DNA of 34,764 nt from positions 14,731 through 49,494 of the forward strand of contig VAXG01000081.1 in assembly GCA_005883355.1 (NCBI GenBank), given 5' to 3'. A program made the position numbers and the translations under genes. Positions 7,249 to 17,620 of this stretch are shown here, in pieces; within the stretch, counting starts at the first letter, position 1, and the number at the start of each line of letters is the position of its first letter. Below the pieces are notes generated by a model. That model was not told the DNA's origin. It was given only the letters and a program-made list of their open reading frames with translations, and did no database searches. The DNA comes from Actinomycetota bacterium. Lineage in GTDB: Bacteria; Actinomycetota; Thermoleophilia; Gaiellales; Gaiellaceae.

Positions 7249-7445
7249 CTAGAGAAACCGCTCTCGGTCGACGAGCTTGCCGCCCACGAGCCAGGCAAGC
7301 GCGCCCCGTTCGAGGATCTGGAGATGCACCGCTGAGGGGTCGTCCTCAGCATGGTCTTCACGGTACTTCGCTATCCAGGCGCGGACGGCCTCGTCGGAGC
7401 TCATGTGCGCGACGCGCTCACCGTCGAGGAGGATTGCGTAGCTCA

Positions 7446-7446
<1 letters not shown>
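7249..7446 (-). CDS. 65-aa conserved-looking protein between ppdK and glycosylase
   Basis: Starts at ATG 7446, whose first base is shared with the last base of the ppdK stop (TGATG), and ends directly before the CTG start of the DNA glycosylase. The product begins MSYAILLDGERV and has an alternating charged/hydrophobic sequence with an Asp/Glu-rich centre (YREDHAEDDPSA), no membrane segment and no cysteines. I do not recognise a family. Its exact fit between two genes, with no spare bases, supports it as a real coupled gene. Confidence 0.65.
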
Positions 7447-10055
<2,609 letters not shown>

Positions 10056-10096
10056 GGGAGAATCCTCTCACAAATCCCCTGCAATACTCCGGCGTT

Positions 10097-10756
10097 GTGC
10101 CTGACCCGACGATCGTTGCGATGGGCGGAATCCCTGACGAGACACTGCTCGACCACGTGCTCGGCCTCGCGTCGGGAAAGCGATTGCTCTACGTACCGAC
10201 CGCCGCCATGGAGGACCCGGCCCGGACGGTCTGGTGGTACGAGCGACTCCACGGCCGTGCCGAGATGACGCACCTGCACTTCTTTCCCTGGCCGCCCTCG
10301 CGACTGCGTGAACTGGTGTTCGACCACGACGCGATCCTCATCACCGGCGGCAACACGGCGAATGCCCTCGCCGTCTGGCGCACACACGGCTTCGACCAGA
10401 TCCTCCGCGAGGCCTGGCAGCAGGGCATCCTGCTGACCGGCTGGAGCGCGGGAATGATCTGCTGGTTCGAGCACGGGGTTACGGATTCGTTCGGCCCCGA
10501 GCTCGCGCCGATCGAGTGCCTCGGCTTTCTCCCGGGAAGCGCCTGCCCGCACTACGACGGTGAAGAGCGGCGCCGTCCCGTCTACAAGCAACTCGTCGCT
10601 GGAGGACTCGCCTCGGGTGTCGCCGCCGACGACGACGTCGCCCTTCACTTCACCGGCACCGAGCTGTGCGAGGTGGTCACTTCGCGCGAGGGAGCCGCAG
10701 CTTACCGCGTAACGCCCGACGGCGAAACCGAACTCGACGCGAGACTCCTCCAATGA
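10097..10756 (+). CDS. peptidase E (S51 family) dipeptidase
   Basis: 219 residues from GTG 10097. It has the S51 fold: strand LLYVPTAAM, acidic helix, ITGGNTANAL (substrate loop) and the nucleophile elbow GWSAGM with Ser117. Peptidase E cleaves Asp-Xaa dipeptides; other S51 members are cyanophycinases, but the short length and the GNTANAL-GWSAGM order fit peptidase E. Only 41 bases separate its start from that of ppdK, so the divergent promoters share this gap. The last codons overlap the methyltransferase gene (ATGA), implying translational coupling. Confidence 0.88.
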   Translation: MPDPTIVAMGGIPDETLLDHVLGLASGKRLLYVPTAAMEDPARTVWWYERLHGRAEMTHLHFFPWPPSRLRELVFDHDAILITGGNTANALAVWRTHGFDQILREAWQQGILLTGWSAGMICWFEHGVTDSFGPELAPIECLGFLPGSACPHYDGEERRRPVYKQLVAGGLASGVAADDDVALHFTGTELCEVVTSREGAAAYRVTPDGETELDARLLQ

Positions 10757-11442
10757 CGACCGGAGCAGAGCACTGGGAACGGTGGGCAGAAAGCTGGGCG
10801 ACCTGGGCGCGCCGGCCCGGGCACGACTCGTACTGGAGAGAGACCCGGAAGTCGTTCTTCGATTTCGTCCCCAAAGCGGGCCGCAAAACGCTCGATCTGG
10901 GCTGCGGCGAAGGGCGTGTCTCGCGTGACCTGAACGCGGCTGGTCACGACGTTGTCGCGATTGACATCTCCGAAACTCTCATTCGACTCGCACGCGAAGC
11001 CGATCCTGACTCGGAATATCTCGTCGCCGATGCGGCCGCGCTTCCGTTCGACGACGACAGCTTCGACCTCGTCGTCGCCTTCAACTCGCTCATGGACTTC
11101 GACGAGATGCCAGGCGCGGTCGGCGAAGCGTCGCGCGTGCTCGAGCGGGGCGGCCGGCTCTGCGCCTGCATCACGCACCCGATGCGTGATGCGGGGCACT
11201 TCGTGAGCGGCGATCCCGACGCGTCGTTTCGAATCGACGGACAGTACTTCGGCCAGCGTCGCTTCGAGATGACCGTGCGTCGAGACGGACACGAGATGCA
11301 CTTCCACGGTTGGACCTATCCACTCGAGGACTATGCACGCGCCCTAGAGAATGCGGGGTTCCTCATCGAGTCGCTGCGCGAGCCTCCGGACCCCGGGCGC
11401 CGGATCCCGAACTTTCTCTTCATGCGAGCCGTGCTTTCCTGA
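10753..11442 (+). CDS. class I SAM-dependent methyltransferase
   Basis: 229 residues from ATG 10753, which overlaps the peptidase E stop as ATGA. Motif I is LDLGCGEG (47-54), followed by the acidic residue after VVAIDIS, then ADAAALPFDDDSFDLVV and LERGGRL, the normal order of Methyltransf_11 proteins. The C-terminal part (FHGWTYPLEDYARALENAGF) is typical of small-molecule methyltransferases of the UbiE/BioC type. Substrate unknown. The long frame that reads through from 10666 is not needed. Confidence 0.88.
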   Translation: MTTGAEHWERWAESWATWARRPGHDSYWRETRKSFFDFVPKAGRKTLDLGCGEGRVSRDLNAAGHDVVAIDISETLIRLAREADPDSEYLVADAAALPFDDDSFDLVVAFNSLMDFDEMPGAVGEASRVLERGGRLCACITHPMRDAGHFVSGDPDASFRIDGQYFGQRRFEMTVRRDGHEMHFHGWTYPLEDYARALENAGFLIESLREPPDPGRRIPNFLFMRAVLS

Positions 11443-11458
11443 AGCGACGAGCGGCATC

Positions 11459-12028
11459 TCATACTCGACACCTGCGTCCGATACCGAAGCGGACGGTCTC
11501 GCCTCGCCTGCCGACGCGGAAGACGAGCGGCAGACAGGCCGACGGCGAGCGGAGGTAAAAGCCCCCCGAGAACGCGAGGCCACGCCCCCCGGGGCCAGGG
11601 CAACCCCCGATCCGAAGAGTGTCGAACACACCGCTGTTGCCGTAACCCCATGCAATGCCGGCTCGTGCGCGCCAGCCCGGCGGGACGCTGATCGAGACCA
11701 CGGGCCCGCCGGCGCGAACGACGAGTCCCGCTTTTCGCCACCAGCCCCACGGCGTTTCTCCGGTCGGCACGACTTGCGCAAGGTAAGCAGGCGGAACGGA
11801 GACGGCGCCGAGCACGAGGCGGTAGCGATATTGCGGACGATTGCTACCGACATAGGGGAACTTCGTAATGTCGATGCTTTCGCCACACGGAACGGTTCGC
11901 CCTGAGGTCGGGGACGCGGTGCTCGGCATGGCGCCGACCGCGTAGATGAATGCGGCTGTCACGCAGAGGATCGCGATTCGGAGCGGCGTCACGTACTTGG
12001 TACACGGCTGCCGCGCCGCGGGTTCCAT
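11459..12028 (-). CDS. secreted four-cysteine protein of unknown function
   Basis: 189 residues from ATG 12028, one base after the stop of the upstream small membrane protein gene. An N-terminal hydrophobic stretch (LRIAILCVTAAFIYAVGA) looks like a signal peptide or anchor; GTG 11992, which begins VTPLRIA, is an alternative start closer to it. The mature part is rich in Gly, Pro and aromatic residues (VPPAYL, PWGWWRKAGLVVRAG, FSGGFYLRS) and has cysteines in VPCGES, GGCPGP, SACLPL and RRCRV, spaced as two likely disulfides. The pattern resembles unnamed exported proteins of Thermoleophilia, but I cannot name a family. Convergent with the methyltransferase gene. Confidence 0.7.
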   Translation of the reverse strand: MEPAARQPCTKYVTPLRIAILCVTAAFIYAVGAMPSTASPTSGRTVPCGESIDITKFPYVGSNRPQYRYRLVLGAVSVPPAYLAQVVPTGETPWGWWRKAGLVVRAGGPVVSISVPPGWRARAGIAWGYGNSGVFDTLRIGGCPGPGGRGLAFSGGFYLRSPSACLPLVFRVGRRGETVRFGIGRRCRV

Positions 12029-12029
12029 T

Positions 12030-12194
12030 TCAGCTGCCGCGCCGGCGGCGAGCTCGGAACTCCGCTAGCCAGGCAAGTCCTCTGAGCCCGAGCCAGATGG
12101 GTGTCAGCAGCACGTAAAAAAGGACGAGAGCGAAGCCGAGAATGCTCCACCACATGGCCCAGCGCCACCAGGGCACGGGCGGCTTCGGCTTCAC
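12030..12194 (-). CDS. 54-aa single-pass membrane protein
   Basis: Starts at GTG 12194 overlapping the PpsR stop as GTGA. The protein has a proline-rich basic N-terminus (KPKPPVPWWRWAM), one long hydrophobic helix (WWSILGFALVLFYVLLTPIW) and an Arg-rich tail (RARRRRGS), so an N-out or N-in single-span protein. The open frame continues upstream but that part is antisense or out of frame with ppsR. No known family. The stop/start overlap with ppsR and one-base gap to the secreted protein gene support it as a real middle gene of an operon. Confidence 0.68.
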   Translation of the reverse strand: MKPKPPVPWWRWAMWWSILGFALVLFYVLLTPIWLGLRGLAWLAEFRARRRRGS

Positions 12195-13084
12195 GTGACT
12201 TCGGCCTCCGCAGCTTCCGCCTTCCGGCCCTCGACGGTCCTCAGGATCCGCTGCGCCGTCTCCTCGATCGACAGCTCCGAGATGTCGATGACCGGGCAAC
12301 CGAGCTTCCGCTGTACGGCGGTCGCCTCGTCGAGCTCGTCGTACACCTCGCTCAGCTCCGCGTAGCGCCGGTTGTTCGCACCGAGGTTCCGCACGCGCGC
12401 CCGCCTGATCTCGGCGAGGCGGTCGGCGTGGATCGTCAGGCCGACGATCTTCGTCGGGTCGAGCTCGAACAACTCCTTCGGCGGCTTGATGCCCTTCACG
12501 ATCGGCACGTTCGCGACCTTGTGACCGAGATAGCCCAGGTAGATCGACAGCGGTGTCTTCGAGGTGCGCGAGACGCCGACAAGGACGATGTCGGCCTCGT
12601 CGAGACCCGCCCCCACTCCGTCGTCGTACTTGACCGCGAACTCCATCGCCTCGATGCGGCGGAAGTACGCGGGAGTCAGCGGTGCCCGAGAGCCGGGCGT
12701 CATGCGCGCGGTGTGTCCGGACACGCGCGCCACGGCATCGATCGGATGCCCGAGCAAGTCGCAGTAGTGCACACGGGCGCGGCGGCAGAGCCGGCGCATT
12801 GCGTCGCGGAGCTCAGGGTCGACGAGCGTGTAGATCAGGACGGCAGCGTGCCCACGGGCGCTGGCGACGGCACGCTCCAGATCGTCGACCGTCTCGGCCC
12901 TCGTATGGCGGACCTCTTCGAACGCCTGCTCGGGAAACTGGGCCTCGAGCGCGAGCACAAGGCGCGCCGCAGTCTCTCCGGTGGAATCGGAGACGATGTG
13001 GAGCTCGACGGTCGGCTGCTCCGTCACGGCCACATTGTCGCGGATAACGTCCCTGCCGATGCCCGACGCGGTAACGATGGACAA
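12191..13084 (-). CDS. ppsR: PPDK regulatory protein (bifunctional Ser/Thr kinase/phosphorylase)
   Basis: DUF299 family. After HIVSDSTGETAARL at the N-terminus and HYCDLLGHPID in the middle, a P-loop GVSRTSKTPLS is followed by VANVPIVKGIKPP, the ADP-binding region of these enzymes. They inactivate PPDK (or PEP synthase) by ADP-dependent phosphorylation of a Thr next to the catalytic His and reactivate it by phosphorolysis. The target ppdK is 2.1 kb away in the window. TTG 13084 has GGAGAGGGAG about seven bases upstream but overlaps the divergent glyS by 8 bases; GTG 13033 or 13027 would match the usual N-terminus better but lacks a ribosome site. Length 297 or about 280 residues. Confidence 0.93.
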   Translation of the reverse strand: MSIVTASGIGRDVIRDNVAVTEQPTVELHIVSDSTGETAARLVLALEAQFPEQAFEEVRHTRAETVDDLERAVASARGHAAVLIYTLVDPELRDAMRRLCRRARVHYCDLLGHPIDAVARVSGHTARMTPGSRAPLTPAYFRRIEAMEFAVKYDDGVGAGLDEADIVLVGVSRTSKTPLSIYLGYLGHKVANVPIVKGIKPPKELFELDPTKIVGLTIHADRLAEIRRARVRNLGANNRRYAELSEVYDELDEATAVQRKLGCPVIDISELSIEETAQRILRTVEGRKAEAAEAEVT

Positions 13085-14414
13085 GATCGTCTCCCTCTCC
13101 CGCCGCCGCGGGTTCGTCTTCCCGTCCTCCGAGATCTACGGCGGCATGGGCTCGACCTTCGACTATGGGCATTACGGCGTCCTGATGAAGAACAACATCC
13201 GGGAGCGCTGGTTCGAGGCGATGGTGAGAAACCGCGACGACATCGTTGCGATCGACTCGGCGATCATCCTCCACCCCAAGGTCTGGGAGGCGTCCGGCCA
13301 TGTCGCTGGATTCACCGATCCGCTGATCGACTGCCGCACGTGCAAGCTCCGCTTTCGGGCCGACAAGCTGGAGGACTCGCAGTGTGGCCTCAAGCCGAGC
13401 AAGCACCCCGGCGAGACGCCCGAGTGCGACCTGACCGAGCCACGGCGGTTCAACCTGATGTTCGAGACCACGGTCGGCGCGCTGCAGGAAGAAGGCTCGC
13501 GTGCGTACCTGCGACCCGAGACGGCGCAGGGAATCTTCATCAACTTCAAGAACGTGCTCCAGATCGCGCGGCGCAAGCCGCCGTTCGGAATCGCGCAGAT
13601 CGGCAAGTCCTTCCGCAACGAGATCACGCCGGGCAACTTCCTCTTCCGCGTGCGTGAATTCGAGCAGATGGAGATGGAGTTCTTCGTCCCACCGGACGAA
13701 GCCGAGAAGTGGTACCGCTACTGGATCGACGAACGCCTCAACTGGTATCGACGGTACGGGCTACGCGACAGCAAGCTCCGCGTGCGCGAGCACGGCCCCG
13801 AAGAGCGGTCGCACTACTCCCAGGGAACGAGCGACATCGAGTACGAGTACCCGATCGGCTGGGGCGAGCTCGAAGGGATCGCGAATCGAGGCGACTTCGA
13901 CCTGACCCAGCACGCCGAGTATTCGACGACGAAGCTCGAGTACGTGGGCCAGGACGGCGAACGATATGTCCCCTACGTGATCGAGCCCGCTGTCAGCATC
14001 GAGCGGATCATGGTCGCGCTCCTCATCGACGCGTACGACGAGGAGGTCGTCGGTGAGCGCGAGCGAACCGTGCTACGCCTCCATCCGAAGATGGCTCCGG
14101 TCACTGCGGCGATCCTCCCGCTGATCGGCAAGAGCGACGACATGGTTGCGAAGGCACGCTCCCTCTACGAGGACCTGCGGCGCCGGCACAGCGTCGAGTA
14201 CGACGACAGCGGCGCGATCGGCCGGAGATACCGCCGTCAGGACGAGATCGGCACGCCGTGGGCGTTCACCGTCGACGAGCAGACGCTCGCAGACGACACC
14301 GTGACCGTCCGCGACCGCGATTCACTCGCGCAGGAACGCATCCCGATCGCCGGCGTCGGCGACTGGCTCGAGAACGCGCTCGAGCGCGACTGGAAGTCAC
14401 CGAAGGCGAACTAG
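13077..14414 (+). CDS. glyS: glycyl-tRNA synthetase, dimeric (alpha2) type
   Basis: 445 residues from ATG 13077. It begins with KIVSLSRRRGFVFPSSEIYGG, the standard N-terminus of alpha2 GlyRS, with a Cys pair in CRTCKLRF, class II motif 2 around SFRNEITPGNF and motif 3 region VSIERIM, then the anticodon-binding domain (about 335-440). It charges tRNA-Gly in the cytoplasm. Frame extensions upstream of 13077 lie antisense to ppsR and are not part of the gene. Its TAG stop (14412-14414) interlocks with the recO stop on the other strand in the tetranucleotide CTAG. Confidence 0.97.
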   Translation: MDKIVSLSRRRGFVFPSSEIYGGMGSTFDYGHYGVLMKNNIRERWFEAMVRNRDDIVAIDSAIILHPKVWEASGHVAGFTDPLIDCRTCKLRFRADKLEDSQCGLKPSKHPGETPECDLTEPRRFNLMFETTVGALQEEGSRAYLRPETAQGIFINFKNVLQIARRKPPFGIAQIGKSFRNEITPGNFLFRVREFEQMEMEFFVPPDEAEKWYRYWIDERLNWYRRYGLRDSKLRVREHGPEERSHYSQGTSDIEYEYPIGWGELEGIANRGDFDLTQHAEYSTTKLEYVGQDGERYVPYVIEPAVSIERIMVALLIDAYDEEVVGERERTVLRLHPKMAPVTAAILPLIGKSDDMVAKARSLYEDLRRRHSVEYDDSGAIGRRYRRQDEIGTPWAFTVDEQTLADDTVTVRDRDSLAQERIPIAGVGDWLENALERDWKSPKAN

Positions 14415-15157
14415 GCGCTGCGCAGAGTGCGGAGCCTGAAGTTCCCGAAGTACTCGTAGGCGGCGGTGATGACGGTGAGTGCGTCGCGTGTCGAACGTTC
14501 CGCCAGACCGGCGTCCCGCGCTTCCGCGAGTGGACGTGCTAGCAGCGCTTCGATCCCCACGATGCCGGCGGGCGAGAGAGCCAGCGAGCCGCCCGCTGCG
14601 CAGTTGCTGCACACGGCGCCGCACGCTTTCGCCGAGTAGCCGACCAGGGTCTCGCTCTCGGTACCGCATTCGGCGCAACTCGTCAGGTGCGGGAGATAGC
14701 CGGACAGCCAGAGCAGCTTCAGCTGGAAGGAGAGGGCGAGCGGGTCGAGCGACGTGCGACTGGGCAGCGGCTCGAGGTCGTCGAGGAGATCGAGGAAGCG
14801 CGTGAGCGCCTGAAACGCGTGCGGATTCGTCTCCTGCTCCGTGAAGAGGCGCAGCATCGCCTCCGCGCCGAGCAGGCCGACTCCGAGCCGGTATTGCTGC
14901 TCGCGCGACTCGTGGTGCGAACGGACGAGCTCGACTCCCGTGACGGTCTGCAGCTCGCTCGAGCCCTGGTGCAGCATCAGCTCGACGTGCGACAGCGGCT
15001 CGAGCCGCGCACCGAACCGTGACTTCGTCTTGCGAATACCCTTCGCGACGGCCCCGATGCGACCGCGCTCGAGTGTGTAGATATGCAGCACGCGGTCCGC
15101 TTCGCCGAGCCGGAACGAGCGCAGCACGACCGCCTCCGTCTTGTAAGAACGTCCCAT
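14411..15157 (-). CDS. recO: DNA repair protein RecO
   Basis: 248 residues. The N-terminal OB fold begins YKTEAVVLRSFRLGEADRV and contains GIRKTKSRFG, a classic RecO signature. A helical domain follows, and the C-terminal part has a four-Cys zinc motif (SCAECG and, about 18 residues on, CSNC). RecO loads RecA onto SSB-coated DNA with RecR in gap repair. Start ATG 15157; the 65 bases to the divergent glutaredoxin gene include an inverted repeat (15172-15204). The stop codon overlaps that of glyS on the opposite strand. Confidence 0.95.
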   Translation of the reverse strand: MGRSYKTEAVVLRSFRLGEADRVLHIYTLERGRIGAVAKGIRKTKSRFGARLEPLSHVELMLHQGSSELQTVTGVELVRSHHESREQQYRLGVGLLGAEAMLRLFTEQETNPHAFQALTRFLDLLDDLEPLPSRTSLDPLALSFQLKLLWLSGYLPHLTSCAECGTESETLVGYSAKACGAVCSNCAAGGSLALSPAGIVGIEALLARPLAEARDAGLAERSTRDALTVITAAYEYFGNFRLRTLRSA

Positions 15158-15171
15158 CTTCCGGCCAGTCT

Positions 15172-15204
15172 AGTCCCGGCGGTGGAGGGAACCTTTGCGG
15201 GACT
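15172..15204. promoter_or_regulatory. inverted repeat in recO/glutaredoxin divergent promoter
   Basis: Arms agtcccg (15172-15178) and cgggact (15198-15204) are perfect 7-base complements, 19 bases apart, between two divergent starts. This could be a split operator or a weak hairpin in the glutaredoxin leader. Nothing else supports a regulator, so this is a low-confidence site. Confidence 0.25.
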
Positions 15205-15222
15205 TTCTTCGTTAGAAGCCAT

Positions 15223-15477
15223 ATGGCAAGGGTTCGCATCTACTCGACTCGCTGGTGTGGCTATTGCGTTCGTGCGAAGTCGCTGCTCGAGAGCCGCGGC
15301 ATCGAGTACGAGGAGATCTCCCTCGACGACGATCCTGCCTTCCGGCAGAAGCTGTTCGATCTCACCGGCGGCTGGACCGTTCCGCAGATCCTGATCGACG
15401 ACCGGCCGATCGGCGGCTACACGGAGCTGTGGCGCCTCGACCGCGACGGCCGGCTGGAGGACGAGCTCGCCGCCTGA
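15223..15477 (+). CDS. grxC: glutaredoxin 3-type protein
   Basis: 84 residues from ATG 15223. Active site Cys12-Gly-Tyr-Cys15 (WCGYC), TVP with the cis-proline at the expected distance, and GGYTEL, the glutathione-binding end. It is a normal single-domain GrxC/NrdH-size redoxin that reduces disulfides in the cytoplasm. In actinobacteria such proteins may use mycothiol as mycoredoxins, but those usually have CxYC with a different first position, so the thiol partner is uncertain. The last 61 bases are antisense to the end of mutM. Confidence 0.9.
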   Translation: MARVRIYSTRWCGYCVRAKSLLESRGIEYEEISLDDDPAFRQKLFDLTGGWTVPQILIDDRPIGGYTELWRLDRDGRLEDELAA

Positions 15478-16307
15478 CGTTCCAGGCGTTGACAGCTCGG
15501 GCAGTACCAGGTGCCGCGGCCGGCTGTGCGGATCTTGTCGATCGGCGTCCCGCACCGCGCACACGGATGTCCTTCGCGTCCGTAGACCCGAAAGCGGTCC
15601 TGCATGCGGCCGCGTCCGCCGTCGGGTGTCGAGTAATCGCGTAGGCTCGCACCTTGCCGCTTGACGCCGGCCCTCAGCGCGTCCTTGATCGATCGTGTCA
15701 CGCGGGCGAGCTCGTCGGCTTGGAGCGTGCCGGCCGGGCGGAGTGGATGGACCTGCGCCCGCCAGAGCGCTTCGTCGACGTAGATGTTCCCGAGCCCCGC
15801 CACCGTGCGCTGGTCGAGCAGCGCCGCTTTGATCGGTGCGCGCCGGCCCTCGAGTCGCTGCGCGAGCCTGCGCGCCGTGAAGGTGCGCTCGAGCGGCTCG
15901 AAACCCAAGCGCTCCTCGAGGTACGGCTCCAGCTCGGCTGCTTCGAGCAGCTGCCACGTGCCGAAGCGGCGGACGTCGCGATACGCGACGTCCGATCCGT
16001 CGTCTAGTTTGACAACAGCGCGTCGATGCGGATCGTCGGCCAATGTTCCGTTCGGCGCATGCCGCAGACTCCCCGTCATCCGGAGGTGAATCAGGAGAGC
16101 CTTCCCAGATTCGAACCGAACAATCAGATACTTGCCACGGCGTTCGAGCGCCACCACTCGTTCGCCTTCGAGCTCGGCGGCCACGGCGACGGGCTCGAAG
16201 GGGCGCACGAGGCGCGGATCGTGGATCTCGACGCTCTCGAGCCGCCGACCGACGAGGCGTGGCTCCAGCTTCTGTCGGATCGTCTCGACCTCGGGTAGCT
16301 CCGGCAT
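15417..16307 (-). CDS. mutM: formamidopyrimidine-DNA glycosylase (MutM/Fpg)
   Basis: 296 residues. Catalytic Pro2 and Glu3 (MPELPEVETI), the Lys in RRGKYLIV near residue 57, the helix-two-turn-helix NIYVDEALWRA and a C-terminal zinc finger CARCG...CPSC are all present. It removes 8-oxoguanine and formamidopyrimidines and nicks the abasic site. The zinc finger is followed by a low-complexity Ser/Arg tail of about 23 residues; the part antisense to the glutaredoxin gene suggests this tail arose by loss of an earlier stop. ATG 16307 lies 4 bases downstream of the deoA stop, so it is the last gene of the deoB-deoA-mutM run. Confidence 0.95.
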   Translation of the reverse strand: MPELPEVETIRQKLEPRLVGRRLESVEIHDPRLVRPFEPVAVAAELEGERVVALERRGKYLIVRFESGKALLIHLRMTGSLRHAPNGTLADDPHRRAVVKLDDGSDVAYRDVRRFGTWQLLEAAELEPYLEERLGFEPLERTFTARRLAQRLEGRRAPIKAALLDQRTVAGLGNIYVDEALWRAQVHPLRPAGTLQADELARVTRSIKDALRAGVKRQGASLRDYSTPDGGRGRMQDRFRVYGREGHPCARCGTPIDKIRTAGRGTWYCPSCQRLERQAASSSSSRPSRSRRHSSV

Positions 16308-16311
16308 CGTC

Positions 16312-17610
16312 TTAGGCGATCGTCTCGAGCACGATCGGGCGTGCGGCCGGAGCTTCGTCGGCCAACTCGTAGGCCACGAGCACCTCGGCTTCGGCTTGCT
16401 TCGCCGACTCGTCGTCGCAGGCGTGGACCTCGGCCAGGACCTCGCCGGCTGCGACGGCGTCGCCCCGTTTCATGAGGCAGCGGATGCCGACCGCGTGGTC
16501 GATCGCGTCATCCTTCGTCTGGCGTCCCGCGCCCAGACGCAGGGCCGCCATCCCGACGGCGGTCGCGCCGATGGAGCGGACAAACCCTTTCGTGGGCGCG
16601 AGCACCTGACGGACTTCGGGCGCCATCGGCAGCGCGGCTTCACGCGGGTCTCCACCCTGCGCGGCGATCCAGCGTTCGTACGTCGCAAGTGCCGTTCCGT
16701 CCTGGACCGCGGCCGCCGCGCGGTCGCGCCCCTCCTCTTCGTCGATCCCCAGATCGGAGAGCGCGAGGAGGTGGGCGCTCGCGCCGAGCACGAGCTCGGT
16801 GAAGTCGGGCGGCCCCTCGCCCTTCAGGGTCGCGATCGTCTCGCGGATCTCTAGTGCGTTGCCGACGGCGTACCCGAGCGGCTGGTCCATGTCCGTGAGG
16901 ACGCAGACGACCTCGCGACCTGCATGGCGCCCCAGCTCGAGCATCATCCCCGCGAGCTCGCGTGCGTCCTCGACCGTCTTCATGAACGCGCCGTCGCCGA
17001 CCTTGACGTCGAGGACGATCGCGTCGGCGCCGGCCGCGATCTTCTTGGACATGATGCTGGCCGCGATCAGGGAGACGTTGTCGACGGTTGCGGTGACGTC
17101 GCGCAGGCCGTAGAGCAGCTTGTCCGCAGGAACGAGATTCGCGCTCTGTCCGATGATGGCGAGCCCCACCTCTCGCACCTGCTGCAGGAACTCGTCGGTC
17201 GTCAGCTCGACGCGAAAGCCGGGAATGGATTCCAGCTTGTCCAGCGTGCCCCCGGTGTGGCCCAGCCCGCGGCCGCTCATCTTGCCGAACGGCACCTGGC
17301 ACGCGGCCACGATCGGGCCGACTGCAAGCGACGTCTTGTCGCCCACTCCCCCGGTCGAATGCTTGTCCACCACCTTGCGGCCCAGAGCAGCGCCGAGCTC
17401 GATCGTCTCGCCGCTGCGGATCATCGCGTCCGTGAGCGCGAAGGTCTCGTTGCCGTTCAGACCTCGGAAGTACACGGCCATGCAGAATGCGGCCATCTGG
17501 TAGTCCGGCACGTCGCCGCGCGCGTACGCGAGCACGAGCTCCGCCAGCTCGTCGCTCGAGAGCGGCTCGCCGTCGCGTTTGCGGCGGATCAGCTCGGCAG
17601 CGTGGATCAC
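16312..17610 (-). CDS. deoA: pyrimidine-nucleoside (thymidine) phosphorylase
   Basis: 432 residues, full length. Substrate and phosphate residues are visible in KHSTGGVGDK (Lys83, His84, Ser85, Thr86) and KMSGRGLGHTGGTLDKLES. The domain order is helical alpha domain, phosphate-binding alpha/beta domain and C-terminal PYNP domain. It splits thymidine, deoxyuridine or uridine with phosphate to give (deoxy)ribose-1-phosphate, which the upstream neighbour phosphopentomutase converts to the 5-phosphate. Start GTG 17610, ten bases after the deoB stop. Whether it is strict thymidine phosphorylase (deoA) or broad PyNP (pdp) cannot be decided by eye. Confidence 0.95.
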   Translation of the reverse strand: MIHAAELIRRKRDGEPLSSDELAELVLAYARGDVPDYQMAAFCMAVYFRGLNGNETFALTDAMIRSGETIELGAALGRKVVDKHSTGGVGDKTSLAVGPIVAACQVPFGKMSGRGLGHTGGTLDKLESIPGFRVELTTDEFLQQVREVGLAIIGQSANLVPADKLLYGLRDVTATVDNVSLIAASIMSKKIAAGADAIVLDVKVGDGAFMKTVEDARELAGMMLELGRHAGREVVCVLTDMDQPLGYAVGNALEIRETIATLKGEGPPDFTELVLGASAHLLALSDLGIDEEEGRDRAAAAVQDGTALATYERWIAAQGGDPREAALPMAPEVRQVLAPTKGFVRSIGATAVGMAALRLGAGRQTKDDAIDHAVGIRCLMKRGDAVAAGEVLAEVHACDDESAKQAEAEVLVAYELADEAPAARPIVLETIA

Positions 17611-17620
17611 GCGGGAACGG

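Noticed and set aside
10666-10752. 29-codon N-terminal extension of the methyltransferase
   Set aside because: Lies within peptidase E in another frame; ATG 10753 with an ATGA overlap is the natural start.
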